Assembly (NCBI RefSeq): GCF_965223285.1 | Contig: NZ_OZ244997.1 | Location: forward strand, 5,022,001 to 5,086,000 | Direction of reading: 5' to 3' | Source of the DNA: Leptofilum sp965223285 | GTDB lineage: Bacteria; Chloroflexota; Anaerolineae; Promineifilales; Promineifilaceae | DNA: 64,000 bases | In this document: positions 58,994 to 64,000 of the stretch, piece by piece | Layout of the letters: each line of letters begins with the position of its first letter | Position numbering within the stretch: position 1 is the stretch's first letter | Made by a program: the position numbers and the translations under genes | Notes under the pieces: generated by a model | What the model was told of the DNA's origin: nothing | Database searches by the model: none | Seen by the model: only the letters and a program-made list of their open reading frames with translations

Positions 58994-59488
58994 TTAGTGG
59001 CTGTTGCCGTTCCCGTTCACAATAAATTCCATAGATGATTTTTGGCGCGTTCCCCGGCTGGTGTAATACAGTGCCAGCCCCACAACAATGACCAGCACAG
59101 CCAGTGCCAAGCCTCCTAGCTGAAGCGGCCCCACAAACGGCCGTTCAAACTGCGGCTCCACATGCGTCCCAATGCGAATGAGATCAGACAGCCCCGTCAC
59201 GTAGGCAAAAACCAGGCCCGTGGCCGCCAGTCGCACCCCTATATCGGCCTGTAGCGAACGAACGGTTTCCTGACGCAATGCATTAATGTGCAAAAAAAGT
59301 GCGGCCGTGATGGCTGTGATGCCCAGCAATAGCTGGAACATCTGCACCATGCCAAACCCCGGCGTAATGTCTAACCCCAAAAATTCAGCCCCCAAAGACA
59401 GGGCCGTAAAAATGAGGCCAATGCCAAATAAGCTCAACGTAACATTGCGGCGCAGCAGGGCAGTTTTGCCGCTCTTTTCACTGCTCAT
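58994..59488 (-). CDS. Small membrane protein, four predicted helices
   Basis: The 164-residue protein has hydrophobic segments at about 20-40, 48-70, 88-112 and 125-150, with VTLSLFGIGLIFTALSLGAEF and LAALVIVVGLALYY-like ends. No family is recognised. I chose ATG 59488 because GGAG lies 7 bases upstream; ATG 59500 is also in frame. It may be a subunit of an unknown membrane complex. Confidence 0.6.
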   Translation of the reverse strand: MSSEKSGKTALLRRNVTLSLFGIGLIFTALSLGAEFLGLDITPGFGMVQMFQLLLGITAITAALFLHINALRQETVRSLQADIGVRLAATGLVFAYVTGLSDLIRIGTHVEPQFERPFVGPLQLGGLALAVLVIVVGLALYYTSRGTRQKSSMEFIVNGNGNSH

Positions 59489-59530
59489 CTGATACTCCAT
59501 CTTCCCAGATTTGGTGTCTTGTACAAATAG

Positions 59531-59560
59531 AAAACGCCACGCGACGAAACGTGGCGTTTT
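59531..59560 (-). terminator. Terminator after tRNA-Pro
   Basis: On the minus strand AAAACGCCACG and CGTGGCGTTTT pair around an eight-base loop, and T-rich sequence continues. It lies 12 bp past the tRNA's CCA end. Confidence 0.8.
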
Positions 59561-59572
59561 TCTCTCATTCTC

Positions 59573-59649
59573 TGGTCGGGGCAGCGGGATTCGAACCCAC
59601 GACCTCTTCAACCCCATTGAAGCGCGCTACCAAGCTGCGCCATGCCCCG
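59573..59649 (-). tRNA. tRNA-Pro (anticodon GGG)
   Basis: Acceptor stem CGGGGCA/TGCCCCG, discriminator A, and encoded CCA. D-loop AGCTTGGTAGC. The anticodon stem CTTCA/TGAAG has loop ATGGGGT, giving anticodon GGG (reads CCC/CCU). The T-arm GTGGGTTCGAATCCCGC is standard. Length 77 nt with CCA. Confidence 0.95.
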
Positions 59650-59700
59650 ACAGCGTGCGGATTATAGCAAATGGCCATATGCCAAGCAAATGAAGCGCGT

Positions 59701-60663
59701 TCACAAAGAAGTTGCCAAAAGGGCAAACATACCCAACACAAAGTCGTAGCCAAAATGCACCAAAATTGACATAGTAGTATTGTGTCGCCGCCGAATAACG
59801 CCCAAAATCACGGATAGCAGAAAAAGTACCAGCGTGGCCGGGGTGAGCAGGCCATACTGCACATGCACGATGGCAAACAGCAGGGAGGTGAACCAAATGC
59901 CAAACACTGGCTGGAGCGCACCGCGAAATAAAATTTCTTCCCCAACGCCAGCACCAATGGCCAGGGCCAGCCAATGCCAAAAACCAAAATCCCGGTAAAG
60001 CGTTTGGCTGATGCTTTCAACCAGGGCTGCATCTTCTGGGTTGGTAATTTGCCAAGCGATGCCACCTAAAGTTTGCAGCAAGATGAGTAGGATGATCCAG
60101 CCAATGGATTCTATAATTTGACGGCCGTTCAATACCTCTAAACCCAGCCTGCGCAAGACATGTGCTAAATCCCGCCGCATTCTGAATCCCACACCCAAAA
60201 CAGCCAAGGCCACAAAGCCAAGTTGCTGAACTAAAAATGCGCCAACCGAGACCTCTGTCAGGTTCTCTGCTAAGTTTTCCAGCCCGCCAGCCACTTGCAA
60301 AATGGTAAACCCGGCAAAGTAACCGCTTAACACTAGGGCTAGCGTATGGACTGGCGAGTGTGGATCGAGGGGCAAGAATCTTTCCAGACTGTGCCGGGTA
60401 GAGCGAAAACAGACGATGACCCCCCAAACGGCCGTTGCCTGCAAAAAGATGCCAACGGCCGTCGGGCTATCGACTTGAAGATCAACAAAGTCACGTAATT
60501 CATTGTATTGAAAAACCAGCAGCACACCCACAAAAAACAGGGGGGCGTTTAGCCCGATTAACAACAAATCGAACAGTTTATGAAATGTCTCTGCTTCTTG
60601 TTGCCGCACCGCGTTAGCCAGAATAATCAGGCCCACAACCAGCAAAACAATCACAATGATCAT
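59701..60663 (-). CDS. CPBP-family intramembrane metalloprotease (CAAX-type)
   Basis: The 320-residue protein has about eight membrane helices. The CPBP motifs are GAGVGEEILFRGALQP (the EExxxR metal motif, about residue 240) and FAIVHVQYGLLTPATL (the second His). A third motif NTTMSILVHFGYDF closes the family signature. The active site lies inside the membrane. Members cleave prenylated or other membrane peptides; the substrate is unknown. It is next to the tRNA and 21 bp from the histidine-phosphatase gene. Confidence 0.85.
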   Translation of the reverse strand: MIIVIVLLVVGLIILANAVRQQEAETFHKLFDLLLIGLNAPLFFVGVLLVFQYNELRDFVDLQVDSPTAVGIFLQATAVWGVIVCFRSTRHSLERFLPLDPHSPVHTLALVLSGYFAGFTILQVAGGLENLAENLTEVSVGAFLVQQLGFVALAVLGVGFRMRRDLAHVLRRLGLEVLNGRQIIESIGWIILLILLQTLGGIAWQITNPEDAALVESISQTLYRDFGFWHWLALAIGAGVGEEILFRGALQPVFGIWFTSLLFAIVHVQYGLLTPATLVLFLLSVILGVIRRRHNTTMSILVHFGYDFVLGMFALLATSL

Positions 60664-60684
60664 GAAAACTTCTCAAAAATGAAT

Positions 60685-61290
60685 CTAAAACGTTCGCCAC
60701 GCTGGTGGCAAATGATCCCACAAATTCAGATGAACAAGATGCCAGCGGCCACGCTTCCATTCTAGCACGCTCAGGCTTGTGTTATATAGCCAAAAAGAGA
60801 CGGTGTCACTGCCGGTGGCCAGCCGCAAAATGGTAGAAATCAAGCCGCCATGCGCCACGCCGATCACCGGCTTTCCGCTGGTTTCTGCGTCGGCAACCAG
60901 GGCGTACAGGGCGGCGCGTGCCTGCTGCTTAAAAACCGCATAGCGGTTGGATGGCTTGTAAATCGGCATTGCCTGGTAGGGGGATTCTGCTGAGGGAAGA
61001 TGCTCTGAAACGTAAAAATCTGCTTCCCGCAGGTAGGCATCTGTGTGGATGGGGCAGTTGAGAGTGGTGCTAATGGGAACGGCCGTTTCCTGGGCGCGTT
61101 TTAAGGGACTTACCCGCACGCAACCAATCTCCACGCGAGAGCCATTGTCTAGTTTGGCATGGGTGGCTAACCAGGTAGCCAAAAGCTGCGCCTGACGCTG
61201 GCCCAGATCCGTAAGCGGGCTGTTCCAATCGTTGTCGTTGCGCTCAACTTGCCAGCGAGATTGTCCGTGCCGGGTAAGGTAAATCTTCAT
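60685..61290 (-). CDS. Histidine phosphatase family protein (phosphoglycerate mutase-like)
   Basis: The 201-residue protein has the catalytic TRHGQSRWQ at residues 5-13 (phospho-His), then LTDLGQRQAQLLATWL, VRVSPLKRAQETAV with the second Arg, and the VIGVAHGGLISTIL block with the second His. This matches the PGAM-like histidine phosphatases. I chose ATG 61290; the upstream frame is not conserved. Substrate (phosphoglycerate, sugar phosphate or protein) cannot be told. Confidence 0.9.
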   Translation of the reverse strand: MKIYLTRHGQSRWQVERNDNDWNSPLTDLGQRQAQLLATWLATHAKLDNGSRVEIGCVRVSPLKRAQETAVPISTTLNCPIHTDAYLREADFYVSEHLPSAESPYQAMPIYKPSNRYAVFKQQARAALYALVADAETSGKPVIGVAHGGLISTILRLATGSDTVSFWLYNTSLSVLEWKRGRWHLVHLNLWDHLPPAWRTF

Positions 61291-61568
61291 AGCTTTAAGT
61301 ATATGACAATGCCGCCCAAACGGAAAAGAGCCACACAGAAAACAAGGCGCAGATTCTGCCATTTATTTGGGGAGGTATTATTGATTTCAATGCAATTTTG
61401 TGTTAACTTAATGCTCGAGGGCTTTACAATAACAAATCCACACAAACGTAAAAATAGAAGAAGAAAATTGTTGAAACACAAATCATAAGGGTAGCAAATA
61501 ATTATTGTGAGTAATTCACAATAAGTTAGAGAGGGTTTTTATGCCTACTCCATAGAACTGCTAAATGC
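61291..61568. other. AT-rich intergenic region left of the IS element
   Basis: The 278 bases between the phosphatase start and the left end of the IS element hold no supportable gene. Short T/A-rich runs and an imperfect TAATTATTGTGAGTAATTCAC-type repeat occur near 61500. Confidence 0.5.
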
Positions 61569-61625
61569 TTAGTGCTCTGTAAAGCAAATTTGTTAGTAAA
61601 CATAGTTATCGAATAAACTTGTGGA

Positions 61626-62078
61626 ATGGCAAAACATATAAAACTTCCACAAAATGAAAAAACTGAACTTGAACAATTGATAAAGTCGGGTGAACACAAA
61701 GCAAGGGTGATCAGTCGGGCAAGGGTGTTGCTTCTACTCAACCGCAGCGAAGGGGAGAAGAGAACCTTGGCTCAAGTCGCAGAAGCAACCATGCTATCCA
61801 ATGTTACTGTCAGCCAAATCAAACGACGTTACTTTGAAAGTGGTGTGGACAGAGCGTTGTACGACCAACCACGATCAGGGCGGCCGGTGACAAAAATGAC
61901 TGGAGATGTAGAAGCACAACTGATTGCCTTGACATGCAGCGAACCACCAGAGGGGTATGACCGGTGGACACTGAGATTATTGGCTGATGGGCTGGTAAAA
62001 CTAGAGGTGGTTGATGAGATTAGTCACACCGCCATAGGAAATAAGCTAAAAAAAATGAACTCAAGCCTTGGCAAGTAA
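61626..62078 (+). CDS. IS630 transposase, N-terminal frame
   Basis: The 150-residue ORF has the helix-turn-helix part (ARVLLLLNRSEGEKRTLAQV, NVTVSQIKRRYFESGVD, LYDQPRSGRPVTKMTGDVEA). It ends soon after an A8 run at 62048-62055. A -1 slip there moves ribosomes into the second frame (AAT GAA CTC...), which continues without a stop into the DDE domain. Confidence 0.88.
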   Translation: MAKHIKLPQNEKTELEQLIKSGEHKARVISRARVLLLLNRSEGEKRTLAQVAEATMLSNVTVSQIKRRYFESGVDRALYDQPRSGRPVTKMTGDVEAQLIALTCSEPPEGYDRWTLRLLADGLVKLEVVDEISHTAIGNKLKKMNSSLGK

Positions 62079-62122
62079 AATCGTGGTGTCTGCCCAAACC
62101 TGGGGCACGCTTTGTCGCCAAA

Positions 62123-62752
62123 ATGGAAGATGTCCTCTCCGTTTATGAACGACCCTACGACCCGAAACGGCCGATGGTTTGCCTGGATGAAATTCAAAAA
62201 GCGTTGCGGTCAACACCAAGAGGTGAAATTCCGCTGCAACCAGGACAACCCGTTCGAGAAGACTATGAGTACCAACGACATGGGAAGTGTTCCCTTTTTC
62301 TGGCCGTCGAACCATTAGCCGGATTTCGCAAAACATGGATTTATCCACAACGCCGCAAGATTGAATTTGCACAGGTGTTGAAATCATTAGTCGACGAGGT
62401 TTATCCTGATGCAGAGACGATTGTCTTGGTTGTGGATAACTTGAACATTCACCATATCGCTTCTTTATATGAACGGTATGAACCAGCAGAAGCACGCCGG
62501 ATTGCGGACAAACTTGAATGGCATTACACACCAGAGCATGGCAGTTGGCTCAATATTGCTGAATGTGAATTATCTGTTTTACGTCGTCAGGCATTGAAGC
62601 GACGGAAGGTGGATATTGACGAAGTTCGCAACCAAGTAGCAGCTTGGGAAACACAACGCAATAAACGCCAAGTGGGTGTTGATTGGCAATTTACTTGCAC
62701 TGATGCTCGCATTAAACTGAAGCGACTTTATCCAATTGTTAACGTTCAGTAA
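62123..62752 (+). CDS. IS630 transposase, catalytic frame
   Basis: The 209-residue ORF holds the DDE catalytic residues: Asp in RPMVCLDEIQKAL, Asp in IVLVVDNLNIHH, and Glu in LNIAECELSVLRR. The reading frame is open back to the A8 slip site (62054 AAT, GAA, CTC; protein NELKPWQVKSWCLPKPG), so the full transposase is the fusion of both frames. All three catalytic residues are intact, so the element may be active. Confidence 0.88.
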   Translation: MEDVLSVYERPYDPKRPMVCLDEIQKALRSTPRGEIPLQPGQPVREDYEYQRHGKCSLFLAVEPLAGFRKTWIYPQRRKIEFAQVLKSLVDEVYPDAETIVLVVDNLNIHHIASLYERYEPAEARRIADKLEWHYTPEHGSWLNIAECELSVLRRQALKRRKVDIDEVRNQVAAWETQRNKRQVGVDWQFTCTDARIKLKRLYPIVNVQ

Positions 62753-62841
62753 TTTGTTAACGCCTTATATTTCTAAATATACTTTGTTTACAAAGCACTT
62801 AGTTGAGAAGGCAAAATATCTTTATATCCAGGGAGAATGAT

Positions 62842-63594
62842 ATGGCCAAGCAAGAAACAACCGTAACCACAGAAAAAAGTTCACCGCAATCAGCCCCCTC
62901 AGCCCCCGCGATGCCGCCCATGCCCAAAGAAAACGGGTTCGGTTCCAGAAATGACCTGGAAGATTTGCGCGAAATCTTTTGGGGCAACCACATTCGCACT
63001 ACCGAGAGCCGATTTAATGCGGTTGAAGCCAACTTAGAAACGGTTAACCGTACCTTGCAGAATTCTTTTGGTGAGCGGCTGGCTGCTTTAGCCGAGACAT
63101 CACAGAATAAACTCACTGATGCCCAAGCCCGACTTGCTGAACAGTTAGAAAATCAGAGCAAGCAGAGTGCACAGGCGTTAACGGCCGTTCAGCAAGAAAT
63201 TAACCAGCGGCTCGATCGGCAAGAAGATGATCACGGTGCTGAAATGCGTAAACTGCATCGCGAACTGATGGAGTACGTAGACAAACAGGCCTCCACTCAG
63301 GCTAACAATCTTCGGCAAGCCCAGCAAGAGTTAGGCGAACGCCTTGATAAGCTAGCCACTGACCTCATTACCCAAATAGGCAAGGTGCAAAAAGAGCTTT
63401 CCCAACAAATTACCCGTCTCAACGAAGAGCAGGTGCAGCGAGTTAACGCTGCACGGAATGAATCTCAAAAACGGGATGATGATTTACGCCAGGAAACCTT
63501 GAAACTAACGGCGGCATTAGATGATAAAGCTGCCGCTCGTCACGATTTGGCACAATTATACATGGAGTTAGGACGCCGCCTCTACAACGGATAG
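62842..63594 (+). CDS. Coiled-coil protein, unknown
   Basis: The 250-residue protein has a Pro-rich N-terminus (SAPSAPAMPPMPKENGF), then about 190 residues of amphipathic helix with heptads (VNRTLQNSFGERLAALAETSQ, QQEINQRLDRQEDDHGAEM, QQELGERLDKLATDLIT), ending KAAARHDLAQLYMELGRRLY. It resembles a structural or scaffold coiled coil. I chose ATG 62842 (RBS GGGAGAATGAT). The IS element ends 40 bp upstream, so its promoter may have been disrupted or supplied by the IS. It precedes another coiled-coil gene by 21 bp. Confidence 0.75.
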   Translation: MAKQETTVTTEKSSPQSAPSAPAMPPMPKENGFGSRNDLEDLREIFWGNHIRTTESRFNAVEANLETVNRTLQNSFGERLAALAETSQNKLTDAQARLAEQLENQSKQSAQALTAVQQEINQRLDRQEDDHGAEMRKLHRELMEYVDKQASTQANNLRQAQQELGERLDKLATDLITQIGKVQKELSQQITRLNEEQVQRVNAARNESQKRDDDLRQETLKLTAALDDKAAARHDLAQLYMELGRRLYNG

Positions 63595-63615
63595 ACAGTC
63601 GCTGCCTAAGCTGTA

Positions 63616-64000
63616 ATGACCATTCCTCCCTTTGATGATAACCCTGCTTCACGACGCAGTGAAGAGGATTTATTACGCTCTGCGCAATCCATTCTTTTGG
63701 CACGTGAGCGTGAGCGAATTCGGGTGTTAGAAGAGGAACTTGCGGCTTACCGGGAGTCTGAAGGCACGATTGAGGAGCTGCAAGAAAAAATTGAACAACT
63801 AGAGGCCAAGCTGCTACAAGTTGAACGTGCCTACGAAGATCAATTGCTTGATCTACAAACCAATATTTCCATTTTAAACTACAAAAATTTCGGCCGTTCT
63901 GAAAGCCTCTTGAGCAGACTTTCCCCGGTATTTGGCCGACTTATAGGCAAGCGTATCGAGGAAGATCGCGAGGAGATGGCTAAAGCATTTAGCCCTATCA
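63616..64000 (+). CDS. Coiled-coil protein, partial (runs off the right edge)
   Basis: The frame is open from ATG 63616 to the end of the window (128 codons). It begins MTIPPFDDNPASRRSEEDLL, then a coiled coil RIRVLEEELAAYRESEGTI and EELQEKIEQLEAKLLQVERA, followed by LSRLSPVFGRLIGKRIEEDR, EEMAKAFSP. The last block (a hydrophobic helix with a basic end and then DREEMAKAFSP) recalls the linker before an OmpA-like domain in some bacterial proteins. That domain would lie outside the window, so the identity is a guess. Confidence 0.6.
   Translation, partial: MTIPPFDDNPASRRSEEDLLRSAQSILLARERERIRVLEEELAAYRESEGTIEELQEKIEQLEAKLLQVERAYEDQLLDLQTNISILNYKNFGRSESLLSRLSPVFGRLIGKRIEEDREEMAKAFSPI

Larger units (their letters stand above)
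61569..62801 (+). mobile_element. IS630-family insertion sequence
   Basis: The element holds a two-frame transposase and has imperfect terminal inverted repeats: AGTGCTCTGTAAAGCAAA on the left against AGTGCTTTGTAAACAAAG (complement of the right end). TA dinucleotides flank both ends, as expected for IS630 target duplication. The length is about 1.23 kb, typical for the family. It ends 40 bp before the next gene. Confidence 0.8.

Overview
The window looks like a chromosomal stretch of a Chloroflexota (Anaerolineae-like) bacterium. This is inferred from gene content: many large exported or membrane proteins with Pro/Thr-rich linkers, TPR/zinc-ribbon membrane proteins, NACHT ATPases with membrane segments, a kinase fused to a formylglycine-generating-enzyme-like domain, a sortase-like exported protein, a trigger factor with long acidic segments, and no recognisable LPS or outer-membrane assembly genes. 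The most pervasive feature is the 8-base palindrome ACGGCCGT (often AACGGCCGTT). By eye it occurs roughly 90-95 times in 64 kb, where about one would be expected at random. It lies inside genes in all frames and in terminators, like the HIP1 palindrome of cyanobacteria.

Layout. 1-2531 (minus): phospholipid genes, psd - pssA - two DUF374 acyltransferases. 2846-7684 (plus): an anchored Ig-like protein, a PhnD-like lipoprotein, two GT2 glycosyltransferases and a 78-residue orphan. 7811-11020 (minus): a three-gene accessory operon encoding a soluble histidine kinase, a response regulator fused to a STAND-type ATPase, and an AbiTii-domain protein. This operon lacks the palindrome and is flanked by two attC-like integron sites. 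11234-13817: a trypsin-like protease with a stand-alone copy of its N-terminal domain, and a TPR/zinc-ribbon protein. 13962-17613: succinate dehydrogenase (sdhCDAB order in transcription). 17986-22518: tandem GNAT protein, R3H ATPase, tmk, FmdB-type zinc ribbon, gmk. 22622-25903: a large secreted subtilase behind an 841-bp AT-rich intergenic region. 26745-38429: a NACHT-HEAT protein, a hydrolase, a pseudokinase-FGE fusion with two tandem CPA2 exchangers, a short pyrophosphatase and a NACHT membrane protein. 38500-43068: amidohydrolase, sugar dehydrogenase-like protein, Nudix, YihY/BrkB. 43150-45774: tRNA-Leu, tig, clpP. 46002-53449: Calx-beta/PPC surface protein, sortase-like protein, NarL-type two-component pair, sigma factor with a DUF5667-like partner. 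53641-58858: DUF2723 and PIG-V-like mannosyltransferases, two tandem exported paralogues, a UPF0104-type membrane protein. 58994-61290: small membrane protein, tRNA-Pro, CPBP protease, histidine phosphatase. 61569-62801: an IS630-family element with an A8 frameshift site. The window ends in a coiled-coil protein and the start of a second coiled-coil protein.

The housekeeping parts (phospholipid synthesis, SDH, nucleotide kinases, tig-clpP) are ordinary. The most interesting system is the HK / RR-STAND / AbiTii operon, a plausible signal-controlled abortive-infection system apparently carried on an integron-type cassette. The window also holds several dispersed repeat families: a 113-bp element (two full copies, one partial), a MITE-like inverted-repeat element (two copies), a 93-bp hairpin, and AATCTG-type spacer repeats. 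All homology calls come from reading motifs, not from database searches.
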